Shown one piece after another: positions 1 to 6,405 of a stretch of DNA of 9,606 nt. Origin of the DNA: G020353235 sp964569555 (GTDB lineage: Bacteria > Chloroflexota > Dehalococcoidia > Dehalococcoidales > JAUYDJ01); contig CAZMTT010000044.1 of NCBI GenBank assembly GCA_964569555.1, positions 1-9,606 of the forward strand. Direction: 5' to 3'. Below the pieces are notes generated by a model, which was not told where the DNA came from, ran no database searches, and saw only the letters and a program-made list of their open reading frames with translations. Position 1 is the first letter of the stretch. Each line of letters opens with the position of its first letter. Both the position numbers and the translations under genes were made by a program.

Positions 1-593
1 ACTTTGATGCCATCTTTATGGACATAAAGATGCTGGGAATAAACGGGGTTCAGACCTTCAGGGAGATCAAGAAGATAGACTCCAAGACAACGGTAATCAT
101 GATGACGGCTTACTCGGTGGAGGATCTGGTGAAAGAAGCCCTGGATGAGGGTGCCTATGCCATCATCTACAAGCCTTTTGACATTGATAAAGTCATTTCA
201 CTCATTGAAAAACTGCTCCGCCAGAAAATACTGATACTGATAGTTGACGAACAGTTTGCCGACCGGGAAAAACTGAAGGCAATACTTGAGGACAAGGGCT
301 ACCGGGTGACGACGGCTAAAGACGGAGCAGAGGCGATAAAGAAGGTGCGGGAGAAACACTACGACATCATCTTTTTAGAGGTGAAGCTACCCGATATGAA
401 CGGCACGCAGACATTCGAGCAGGTCAAGGAAATTGACCCGAGGGCTACCGTGATTATGATGAGCGGCTGCACCGAGGAGGAGCTGGTGAAAAAAGCGGTC
501 AGTGCCGGTGCCTATACCTGCCTACAAAAACCATTTGATATGGAAAGGGTAATGGCACTGGTGGCGGAAATAACCAGGGGAAGAAGGCAATGA
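1..593 (+). CDS. Tandem receiver-domain response regulator, 5' end cut by window
   Basis: This is a two-component signalling protein made of at least two CheY-like receiver domains and no visible output domain. The reading frame is open to the window edge (first full codon at 3). The ATG at 18 cannot be the start, because the next residue is the phosphoacceptor Asp of the first receiver (FMDIKM) and the beta1-alpha2 part is missing. Receiver 1 keeps that Asp, a Thr in MMTAYS and the Lys of YKPFD. Receiver 2 spans about residues 70-190 counted from the ATG at 18. It has the acidic pair (VDE), Ser149 and Lys171, but Glu121 stands where the phosphorylated Asp should be (IIFLEVKLPDMNG). The two receivers repeat with a period of 119 residues and look like an internal duplication. 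The stop codon overlaps the next start as ATGA, so it is translationally coupled to the kinase gene. It probably passes or buffers phosphate, or acts by protein contact, in the cytoplasm. Confidence 0.9.
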   Translation, partial: FDAIFMDIKMLGINGVQTFREIKKIDSKTTVIMMTAYSVEDLVKEALDEGAYAIIYKPFDIDKVISLIEKLLRQKILILIVDEQFADREKLKAILEDKGYRVTTAKDGAEAIKKVREKHYDIIFLEVKLPDMNGTQTFEQVKEIDPRATVIMMSGCTEEELVKKAVSAGAYTCLQKPFDMERVMALVAEITRGRRQ

Positions 594-1831
594 TTGCCAA
601 CAGCTTTACCGTTATCCTGGTAGAAGACGAGGCAGGTACCCGGGCAACCCTGTGCGGCATACTGGAGGACACCGGCTATGAGGTCATCGGGCTGGAAAGG
701 GGGGTGGAGGCGCTGGAGGCGATACGGGGAAACCACTTTGATGTGATTATTACCGATATCAGACTGCCCGATGTCGACGGGATGGATATACTTGAGCTGG
801 CTAAAGAAATAAATCCCGATGCCGCCGTGATTATGATGACCGGTTATGCCAGCATGGAGACCGCCGTAGATGCGGTAAACCACGGCGCCTACGCCTATTT
901 TCTCAAGCCGATTAACCCCGACGAGCTGAAGACGGCTATCGCCAATGCCCTGAAACAGCAAAGGCTCCTGGTGGAGAACAAGAGACTGGTGGACAGCCTG
1001 CAGTATTCCAACAAGCTGCTGTTTGAAGCCAATGCCCAGCTGCGCCAGGAAATCACCGAGCGCACGCGGGTGGAGCAGGAGCTCATCGACAAAAGCGGTG
1101 AGGTGGAAGAAGCCAACCGGCTGAAGTCAGAATTTCTGGCCCACATGTCCCACGAGCTGCGCACTCCGTTAAACGCTATCATCGGCTTCTCCGAGCTCCT
1201 AATTGACGGGGTTCTGGGCAAAATTACCCAGCGGCAAAAAAAGTGCCTCAATGATATCCTGGCCAGCGGCCAGCACCTGCTCAACCTGATTAACGAGGTC
1301 CTTGACCTCTCCAAGATAGAATCGGGTAAGACCGAACTCAGGCTGACCAATTTCACCCTGACCGATATAATAGAACCGCTGAAAAGCTCTATTATGCCGA
1401 TGCTTACCTCCCGAAAGCAAAGCCTTGAGATTGAAGTGCCCGACAACCTGCCCCCGGTGCGTGCCGATAAAGCCAAGGTAAGACAGGTGCTGCTCAACCT
1501 GCTCAGCAATGCCATCAAGTTTACCGCCGACGGTGGCTGGCTCAAGATTGAGGCGGTGTGGCGCAACGACTGGTGTCAGGTCAGCGTCAGCGATAACGGC
1601 ATCGGTATCAACCGGGAAGACCAGGAAAGAATGTTCGAACCCTTCTGCCAGCTGGATAGTCCGCTGACCAGAGAAAGGAGCGGTACCGGGCTGGGACTGA
1701 CTATTGCCCGGCAGATTATTGAAAGGCACGGTGGCCAAATCTGGGTGGAGAGTGACTACGGCCAGGGAAGCCGGTTTACCTTTACCCTCCCCCTGGCCAT
1801 AAGTGAAAAAAAAATCCCGGAGCAGCCATGA
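590..1831 (+). CDS. Soluble receiver-histidine kinase (REC-HisKA-HATPase)
   Basis: This is a 413-residue cytoplasmic sensor kinase with an N-terminal receiver and no transmembrane segment or recognisable PAS/GAF domain. The receiver (about 5-122) has Glu12/Asp13, phosphoacceptor Asp56 in ITDIRLPD, Thr84 and Lys106. A charged, Leu-rich helix, probably a coiled coil, runs from about 120 to 182. The HisKA domain carries the H-box SHELRTPLN with His188. The ATPase domain shows the N-box (LLNLLSNAIKF, Asn307), the G1 box DNGIGI (335-340), the F-box MFEPF and the G2 box SGTGLGL (364-370). All catalytic residues are present, so autophosphorylation on His188 is expected. Input is likely phosphorylation of its own receiver or contact with a partner, since no ligand-sensing domain is visible. 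It overlaps the genes on both sides by four bases (ATGA). A purine-rich AGGGGAAGAAGG precedes the start. It is the only kinase visible in the operon and so the likely donor for the neighbouring receivers. Confidence 0.95.
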   Translation: MIANSFTVILVEDEAGTRATLCGILEDTGYEVIGLERGVEALEAIRGNHFDVIITDIRLPDVDGMDILELAKEINPDAAVIMMTGYASMETAVDAVNHGAYAYFLKPINPDELKTAIANALKQQRLLVENKRLVDSLQYSNKLLFEANAQLRQEITERTRVEQELIDKSGEVEEANRLKSEFLAHMSHELRTPLNAIIGFSELLIDGVLGKITQRQKKCLNDILASGQHLLNLINEVLDLSKIESGKTELRLTNFTLTDIIEPLKSSIMPMLTSRKQSLEIEVPDNLPPVRADKAKVRQVLLNLLSNAIKFTADGGWLKIEAVWRNDWCQVSVSDNGIGINREDQERMFEPFCQLDSPLTRERSGTGLGLTIARQIIERHGGQIWVESDYGQGSRFTFTLPLAISEKKIPEQP

Positions 1832-2256
1832 AAAAGAAGATACTGATTGTGGAAGACAATCCCCAGAATATGAGACTGCTGGAGATGCTCCTTGGCGCCA
1901 AGGGCTACACCCTGCTCAAAGCAATTGACGGGGAGGAGGCAGTGAACCTGGCCACCACCGGGCGGCCCGACCTGATTATTATGGACATCCAGCTGCCCAC
2001 GATGAGCGGACTTGAGGTAACCGGGCAGCTGAGACAGCTGCCCGACTTCAGCCACACCCCCATCATCGCCATTACTGCCTATGCCATGAAAGGCGACCGG
2101 GAGAAGTTGCTTGCCGCCGGGTTTGATGCCTACCTGTCCAAGCCAATCAATACCCGGGAACTACCCGGGGTAATTTCAGAGATGCTGTTTCCGCCACCGA
2201 AAGACAAACCCGGCCCTGAGGGAGATAACGGTGAGCCAGAAGATTCTAGTCATTGA
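1828..2256 (+). CDS. Stand-alone receiver protein (DivK/CheY-like)
   Basis: This is a 142-residue single-domain response regulator. It has Glu9/Asp10, phosphoacceptor Asp53 (IMDIQLPTMSG), Thr83 (AITAYAM) and Lys105 (LSKPIN), so it should be phosphorylatable. The sequence style is that of the receivers that usually accompany hybrid kinases (DivK type). After about residue 120 it ends in a Pro/Gly/acidic tail rather than an output domain. It therefore most likely acts as a phosphate shuttle, or by binding its kinase or another protein. The start is supported by GGAG about six bases upstream and by the ATGA overlap with the kinase stop. Its 3' end overlaps the next gene by 26 bases. The exact partner cannot be read from sequence. 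Confidence 0.93.
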   Translation: MKKKILIVEDNPQNMRLLEMLLGAKGYTLLKAIDGEEAVNLATTGRPDLIIMDIQLPTMSGLEVTGQLRQLPDFSHTPIIAITAYAMKGDREKLLAAGFDAYLSKPINTRELPGVISEMLFPPPKDKPGPEGDNGEPEDSSH

Positions 2257-2938
2257 TGACGAGCCAATGTTCTGTAACCTGGTGGAGCAGGTTCTCAGCA
2301 ATAAGGGGTACGAGGTGCTCACCGCCAGCAGCGGACAGGAGGGGCTGCGGCTCATGTTCGCCCACAAGCCCAATCTGGTGCTTCTTGATATGGCTATGCC
2401 CGGAATGGATGGCTGGCAGACCTGCGAGCGCATCCGCGATATCTCTAATATACCGGTTATCATGCTCACCGGGAAATGTAAGAGTGAAGATGACATCGTG
2501 CGCGGTCTTGACTTTGGCGCCGATGAATACCTGGTCAAACCGGTGGGCAGTAGAGAGCTGGTAGCCAGGGTGCGAGCCGTCCTGCGCCGTGCCGAAATGC
2601 CCTACTCTGCGGAGGCAAAAAGGGAGATTGCCTATAGTGACGGCTTCCTCACCGTGGATGCTGCCGAACGAAAAATTATCGTAGATGGGAAACGGGTGAA
2701 ACTCACCCCCCGGGAGTTCCGCCTGTTCGTCTTACTGATAGAGAATGCCGGGCGTATTCTTACCCACAAACAGATACTGGAAAAGGTCTGGGGGTGGGAA
2801 TATACTGATGACCTGGATTATGTGCGCATCTACATTTCCCACCTGCGCCAGAAGATAGAGCCGGAGCCTGCCCTGCCCAAATATGTTATCACCGAACCGG
2901 GGGTTGGCTATCTATTCCAGAAGGCTAACGGAGCCTAG
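2231..2938 (+). CDS. OmpR/PhoB-family DNA-binding response regulator
   Basis: This is a 235-residue transcription factor, the only DNA-binding output visible in this signalling operon. The receiver (1-120) has Asp9/Asp10, phosphoacceptor Asp53 (LLDMAMPGMDG), Thr80 and Lys103. The C-terminal winged helix (about 135-231) shows the family hallmarks LTPREFRLF, the recognition-helix region ending VRIYISHLRQKI, and the wing VITEPGVGYLF. The start is GTG at 2231. It is favoured because it gives the complete beta1 strand KILVIDDE and has GAGGGAG (2218-2224) six bases upstream, whereas the next ATG would cut into the receiver. It overlaps the preceding receiver gene by 26 bases, indicating translational coupling. 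It ends nine bases from the convergent alcohol dehydrogenase gene. Its target genes are unknown; autoregulation cannot be tested because the operon promoter is outside the window. Confidence 0.95.
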   Translation: MSQKILVIDDEPMFCNLVEQVLSNKGYEVLTASSGQEGLRLMFAHKPNLVLLDMAMPGMDGWQTCERIRDISNIPVIMLTGKCKSEDDIVRGLDFGADEYLVKPVGSRELVARVRAVLRRAEMPYSAEAKREIAYSDGFLTVDAAERKIIVDGKRVKLTPREFRLFVLLIENAGRILTHKQILEKVWGWEYTDDLDYVRIYISHLRQKIEPEPALPKYVITEPGVGYLFQKANGA

Positions 2939-2947
2939 TCCTTAAAT

Positions 2948-3973
2948 TTAACCTATCTTCAGAACGGCGGCTCCCTGGATTTGGCCCTGCTTGAGCCGGA
3001 GCAGGGCTTCATTTGCCTCTTCTAAGTGGAACTCCTGAATTTCAGGGACAATCGGAATCTCCGCCGCCAGGGGCAGAAACTCCCGAGCGTCCTGGCGGGT
3101 AATGTTGGCCACGCTCTTTATCTCTTTCTCCTGCCAGAGATGGGTACAGTAGTCCAGCTCCAGGAGAGACTGCTTATCAATTTTCTCTTTGCGAATGGCG
3201 TTGATGACCACCCTCCCCCCTTTATCGATAACCCTCAACGCCTCCACAATTGGCCTCCAGACGGGGGTGGTATCAATGGCACAACTGAGCCTGTCGGGTG
3301 GAGTCTCTCCGGTTGCCCCCACCCAATCGGCACCCAGTTTCAGGGCTAAGTCCTGGTGCTCTTTCTGCCCGGCGCGGGTAAAGACAAATACCCGGCAATT
3401 GGGATACTTATGCTTGGCAAGCTGGATAACGATATGAGCCGAAGCGCCAAAACCGAACAGGCCCAGAACCTGATTATCTTTAAGGTTGCTCAGCCTTAAG
3501 GCACGGTAACCGATGGCGCCGGCACAGAGCAGGGGCGCTGCCTGGGAATCAGTAAAGCGTTCCGGAATCGGGTAGGCAAAATCGGCCCGGACCACCGTGT
3601 ATTCGGCATAGCCGCCGTCAGCCTGACAACCGGTGCCCATAAAATCGGGGCACAGGTTTTCCTGGCCCTCTCGGCAGAAATGGCACCGGCCACAGGCAGA
3701 GTGTATCCAGGCGATACCGACCCGGTCGCCCATTTTAAGCCGGGTAACCCCCACCCCCAAGCCGGCTACCACGCCCACCACCTCATGGCCCAAAACTATG
3801 GGCAGCTTGGGAGGCAGCCTGCCTTCAATTTCATCCAGCTCGGTGTGGCAGACTCCGCAGGCGGAGACTTTTACCAGGACCTCCCCCCGCCCCGGCTGGG
3901 GGAGGGGCAGGTCCATCAGCTTGAGTGGCTTACTTTCCACCGGAGCAGTCTGGGTCAAAACCTGGGCTTTCAT
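2948..3973 (-). CDS. Zinc-dependent alcohol dehydrogenase (MDR superfamily)
   Basis: The product is a 341-residue cytoplasmic NAD(P)-dependent oxidoreductase that should interconvert an alcohol and an aldehyde or ketone; the substrate cannot be told from sequence. The N-terminal GroES-like domain has catalytic-zinc ligands Cys42 (CGVCHTE), His63 (GHE) and Cys150, and structural-zinc ligands Cys94, Cys97, Cys100 and Cys108. The Rossmann segment is GLFGFGASAH (171-180), resembling the small bacterial adh family 2 branch. I take the ATG at 3973 as the start: it begins MKAQVL as usual for the family and has GGTGAG just upstream. The frame stays open for 25 more codons, but those run through the tRNA-Thr gene and are not real coding sequence. 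The gene follows that tRNA by 20 bases on the same strand with no strong promoter or complete terminator between them, so co-transcription is likely. It is convergent with the signalling operon. Confidence 0.95.
   Translation of the reverse strand: MKAQVLTQTAPVESKPLKLMDLPLPQPGRGEVLVKVSACGVCHTELDEIEGRLPPKLPIVLGHEVVGVVAGLGVGVTRLKMGDRVGIAWIHSACGRCHFCREGQENLCPDFMGTGCQADGGYAEYTVVRADFAYPIPERFTDSQAAPLLCAGAIGYRALRLSNLKDNQVLGLFGFGASAHIVIQLAKHKYPNCRVFVFTRAGQKEHQDLALKLGADWVGATGETPPDRLSCAIDTTPVWRPIVEALRVIDKGGRVVINAIRKEKIDKQSLLELDYCTHLWQEKEIKSVANITRQDAREFLPLAAEIPIVPEIQEFHLEEANEALLRLKQGQIQGAAVLKIG
2984..3007 (+). terminator. Possible hairpin terminator inside the convergent gene's 3' end
   Basis: An eight-base perfect stem (GCCCTGCT / AGCAGGGC) with an eight-base loop lies about 45 bases past the response-regulator stop and is followed on the plus strand by TTCATTT. 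The spacer between the two convergent genes is only nine bases, so transcription must end inside the neighbour. The T-run is weak, and the stem also encodes part of the dehydrogenase, so this may be chance. Confidence 0.25.
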
Positions 3974-3993
3974 GCTCACCACCACATAGAAAA

Positions 3994-4065
3994 AGCCAGC
4001 GGTCAGATTCGAACTGACGACCGGCGGTTTACGAAACCGCTGCTCCACCCCTGAGCTACGCTGGC
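3994..4065 (-). tRNA. tRNA-Thr (anticodon CGT)
   Basis: Read on the minus strand this 72-base stretch folds into a full cloverleaf. The acceptor stem is GCCAGCG/CGCTGGC with discriminator T, and the D stem is GCTC/GAGC. The anticodon stem is GCGGT/ACCGC around the loop TTCGTAA, and the T stem is GTCAG/CTGAC around TTCGAAT. Positions 34-36 read CGT, which decodes the Thr codon ACG. The 3' CCA is not encoded; the genomic sequence continues TTTTTC. It heads the transcript that probably continues into the alcohol dehydrogenase gene. Confidence 0.97.
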
Positions 4066-4080
4066 AACGGCTGCTGGCTT

Positions 4081-4109
4081 AGTATAGCACAAAACCATTT
4101 GACGCTAAA
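4081..4109 (-). promoter_or_regulatory. Sigma70-like promoter of tRNA-Thr
   Basis: On the minus strand a -10 box TATACT (4081-4086) lies 17 bases from a weak -35 box TTTAGC (4104-4109). The predicted transcription start is about eight bases before the tRNA 5' end, typical of a short tRNA leader. It overlaps the proposed ribF -35 box at one base, so the two promoters are back to back. Confidence 0.55.
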
Positions 4110-4128
4110 AACAGGCTTATGCTAGTAT
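4099..4128 (+). promoter_or_regulatory. Possible ribF promoter
   Basis: TTGACG (4099-4104) matches the -35 consensus at five of six bases. Eighteen bases further is TAGTAT (4123-4128), a four-of-six -10 box. This would give a leader of roughly 50 bases before the ribF ATG. The better-looking TATAAG at 4126 is too far away (21 bases) to pair with this -35 box. No FMN riboswitch fits in this short leader. Confidence 0.35.
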
Positions 4129-4132
4129 AAGC
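4115..4132. repeat. 18-bp near-perfect palindrome, candidate operator
   Basis: GCTTAT (4115-4120) and ATAAGC (4127-4132) are perfect inverted arms around the six bases GCTAGT, which are themselves nearly symmetrical. It overlaps the putative ribF -10 box and lies just upstream of the tRNA-Thr promoter. It could be a regulator-binding site or a small hairpin in the leader; no regulator is identified. Confidence 0.3.
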
Positions 4133-4189
4133 TAACTTCCCTCTCTGATACGATAAGCCCTTGACCCTATAGCTTGCTTGGTAAAAACG

Positions 4190-5104
4190 ATGAAGGTAGA
4201 GGAAGAGCTGGCCAGATTCTCCGCCGAGAAGGACACGATGCTGACCATCGGCGTTTTTGACGGGGTCCATCTCGGTCATAAATACCTGCTTTCCCAGCTG
4301 AAAGAACACGCCCGACAGCAGAACCTGCTCAGCGGAGTGGTCACCTTTCGCCAGCACCCCTTAGAAGTGCTGTCATCCCAAACCGGACTGGCTTTCCTGA
4401 CTGACCCCCCCGCCCGGACCAGCCTCCTCAAGGCGGAAGGCATTGACGTCATTATTACTTTATCTTTCACCCCTGAATTAGCCCAGCTTGGCGCCGGAGA
4501 GTTCATCAGCCTGCTCAAGAAATACCTCAGAATGCGCGCCCTGCTGGTCGGGCCTGACTTTACCCTGGGCCGGGACCGGGAAACCGACTGCGATGCCCTG
4601 CATAAACTGGGCAAGGAAATGAGCTTTGATGTTATTGTCATCCCCCATATCGTGCTCGATGGTGCCGTGGTAAGCAGCACCGCTATTCGCCAGGCCCTGG
4701 CTAAGGGAAACATGGAGCGGGTGCTCAATCTGACCGGGCGCCCCTTCAGCCTTCACGGGCGCGTGGCCACCGGCGCCGGGCGAGAGATTGGCTTTCCCAC
4801 CGCCAATATAGAGATAGACCCCCAGCAAGCCCTGCCCACCGATGGTGTTTACGCCACCCGTGCCTATTTAAACGGCCAGGCACACAAGTCGGTGACCAAC
4901 ATCGGCCAGCGTCCCACTTTTGGTCGAAACAAACGCACCGTAGAAGTCCACATTCTTGACTACGATAGTGAGCTTTACGGGCGTGAGCTAAAAATTGACG
5001 TTATCAAGCGGCTCCGCCCCGAAAAGCAATTTGATAGTCCCGACAAGCTGAAAAAACAGATCGCCGAGGACATAAAACTAAGCCGGGCGATACTGGATTG
5101 TTGA
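4190..5104 (+). CDS. ribF: Bifunctional riboflavin kinase / FAD synthetase
   Basis: This enzyme phosphorylates riboflavin to FMN and then adenylylates FMN to FAD in the cytoplasm. With the ATG at 4190 the protein has 304 residues, close to the family's usual length. The N-terminal adenylyltransferase domain has the nucleotide-binding motif GVFDGVHLGH (21-30), a VGPDF segment (120-124) and SSTAIR (162-167). The C-terminal kinase domain has GREIGFPTAN (197-206), the NIGQRPTFG segment and TVEVHILD with the probable catalytic Glu252. The VGPDFTLGRDRETD stretch lacks the Gly usually seen before the final Asp, a small divergence. The start is uncertain: a TTG at 4178 would add four residues, but neither start has a clear ribosome-binding site, and ATG matches the family N-terminus MKV. 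It is seven bases upstream of tyrS and probably co-transcribed with it. Confidence 0.95.
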   Translation: MKVEEELARFSAEKDTMLTIGVFDGVHLGHKYLLSQLKEHARQQNLLSGVVTFRQHPLEVLSSQTGLAFLTDPPARTSLLKAEGIDVIITLSFTPELAQLGAGEFISLLKKYLRMRALLVGPDFTLGRDRETDCDALHKLGKEMSFDVIVIPHIVLDGAVVSSTAIRQALAKGNMERVLNLTGRPFSLHGRVATGAGREIGFPTANIEIDPQQALPTDGVYATRAYLNGQAHKSVTNIGQRPTFGRNKRTVEVHILDYDSELYGRELKIDVIKRLRPEKQFDSPDKLKKQIAEDIKLSRAILDC

Positions 5105-5111
5105 GGTAATT

Positions 5112-6389
5112 ATGAGTAATCAACAATTTAGTTACCTGCTAAAGCGGGGGGTAGCCGAAATCATCGTGGCCGAAGAGATGATGAAGCTAATGCGCTCAAA
5201 GCGTAAATTGCGCTTAAAAGAAGGCTTTGACCCCAGTTTCCCCGATATTCACCTGGGGCATATGGTCGCCCTGAGAAAACTGCGCCAGTTTCAGGAACTG
5301 GGGCACCAGGTTGTCCTCATCGTCGGTGACTGGACGGCCCAGATTGGCGACCCGAGCGGTGTTTCTATTACCCGCCCCATGCTTTCCGCAGCCGAAGTCA
5401 AAGCTAATGCCGAAACCTATATGAAGCAGTTCTTCAAAGTGGTTGACCGGCAAAAAACAGAGGTAAGGTGGCAAAGCGAGTGGTTCGGCAAGTTCAGCCT
5501 CAGTGATGTCATAAAGCTCACCAGCCGTTTTACTATTGCCCAGCTTATGGCCCGCGAGGACTTCAGCAGCCGCTATGACGGCGGAAGGCCGATTGCGCTC
5601 ACTGAATTCCTCTACCCGCTGCTCCAGGCTTATGATTCGGTGGAGATAAAAGCGGATGTGGAGTTCGGCGGTATTGACCAGAAATTCAACCTGCTGACCG
5701 GCCGGGAGCTCCAGACCATGCTGGGGCAACCCCCCCAGCAGTGCTTTATGACCCCCCTGCTCATCGGCACCGACGGCAGTCAAAAGATGAGCAAGAGCCT
5801 GGGCAACTACATCGGCGTGGCTGAGCCACCCGATGAAATCTACGGCAAGGTGATGTCCCTTCCCGATAGCCTTATCTGGGACTACTTTGAACTGGTGACC
5901 GATGTTCCCGATAAAGAGCTGGCGGAACTGAAGCAGGAGATAACCAGTGAGAAGCTGAACCCGATGACAGCCAAGAAGCGGCTGGCACGTGAGATTGTCA
6001 GCCAGCTCTATGACCCGAAAGCAGCCACTGAAGCCGAAAATAGTTTCACCAGGGTTTTCCAAAAGAGAGAGCTGCCCGAAGAAATGCCCGCTTTTTCTTT
6101 TTCTTTTCTAAAAGAGGCAGCCCCAATGGATGAAAGAAGCATTGAAGACAAAAAAAGAGGGGCGATGATTATTAGAATGGATGATTGGGATATTAGCTAC
6201 ATGCTAGTAAAAACAGGTCAGGCAAAAAGCCGTAGTGAAGCTACTCGTCTAATTCGACAAGGTGCTGTCAGTATAGACGGTAAACGAATATCGAATAATA
6301 TCTCCGCTATTAGAAGTGGTAGCATAATCAAAGTAGGTAAACACCGCTTTGCTAAGGTGATAAATACAGATAATACTGATAGCAAATAA
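5112..6389 (+). CDS. tyrS: Tyrosyl-tRNA synthetase with atypical AT-rich C-terminal tail
   Basis: This 425-residue enzyme charges tRNA-Tyr with tyrosine in translation. The class I catalytic core has the HIGH-type motif HLGH (47-50), GDWTAQIGDPSG (72-83) and KMSKS (225-229), in the TyrZ-like branch (FDPSFPDIHLGHM). The tRNA-binding S4 domain covers about 358-415. The start is supported by GAGGT at 5103-5107, which overlaps the ribF stop. From about residue 328 (near 6090) to the stop the DNA changes sharply. My hand count of the last 34 codons gives about 34% GC, and the codons shift to A/T endings (for example CTA, ATT, CGA, CAA) unlike the core. The protein ends with an extra polar tail, INTDNTDSK, after the S4 domain. 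A second S4 tail fragment follows the stop. I infer that the 3' part was replaced by recombination with a diverged tyrS; the reading frame and domain order remain intact, so the enzyme is probably functional. Confidence 0.95.
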   Translation: MSNQQFSYLLKRGVAEIIVAEEMMKLMRSKRKLRLKEGFDPSFPDIHLGHMVALRKLRQFQELGHQVVLIVGDWTAQIGDPSGVSITRPMLSAAEVKANAETYMKQFFKVVDRQKTEVRWQSEWFGKFSLSDVIKLTSRFTIAQLMAREDFSSRYDGGRPIALTEFLYPLLQAYDSVEIKADVEFGGIDQKFNLLTGRELQTMLGQPPQQCFMTPLLIGTDGSQKMSKSLGNYIGVAEPPDEIYGKVMSLPDSLIWDYFELVTDVPDKELAELKQEITSEKLNPMTAKKRLAREIVSQLYDPKAATEAENSFTRVFQKRELPEEMPAFSFSFLKEAAPMDERSIEDKKRGAMIIRMDDWDISYMLVKTGQAKSRSEATRLIRQGAVSIDGKRISNNISAIRSGSIIKVGKHRFAKVINTDNTDSK

Positions 6390-6405
6390 ATAAGGAAATA
6401 ATTAT

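Noticed and set aside
895..1738. Long minus-strand ORFs under the histidine kinase
   Set aside because: Low-complexity Ser/Arg/Leu-rich shadow translations opposite a kinase with complete H, N, G1 and G2 boxes.
2942..2951. TTAAATTTAA palindrome between the convergent genes
   Set aside because: A short AT-only palindrome includes the dehydrogenase stop codon and is too weak for a terminator; chance is sufficient.
3853..3870. CTCCGC/GCGGAG hairpin
   Set aside because: It lies inside dehydrogenase codons for the conserved SACGVCH zinc-ligand motif; the symmetry is explained by coding sequence.
3974..4048. N-terminal extension of the alcohol dehydrogenase by 25 residues from an ATG at 4048
   Set aside because: These codons read through the tRNA-Thr gene; the resulting VVSSNLTAGF peptide is the usual false translation of a tRNA T-arm, and the family N-terminus begins at the ATG at 3973.
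3680..4054. Plus-strand ORF of 124 codons
   Set aside because: It is antisense to the dehydrogenase and the tRNA and resembles no family; the opposite strand carries full catalytic motifs.
4133..4189. FMN riboswitch before ribF, or a T-box leader before tyrS
   Set aside because: The ribF leader is too short and lacks the conserved RFN elements; tyrS starts seven bases after ribF, leaving no room for a T-box.
5214..6062. Minus-strand ORF of 282 codons
   Set aside because: Shadow of tyrS, whose HLGH and KMSKS motifs are on the plus strand; its translation has no recognisable domain.
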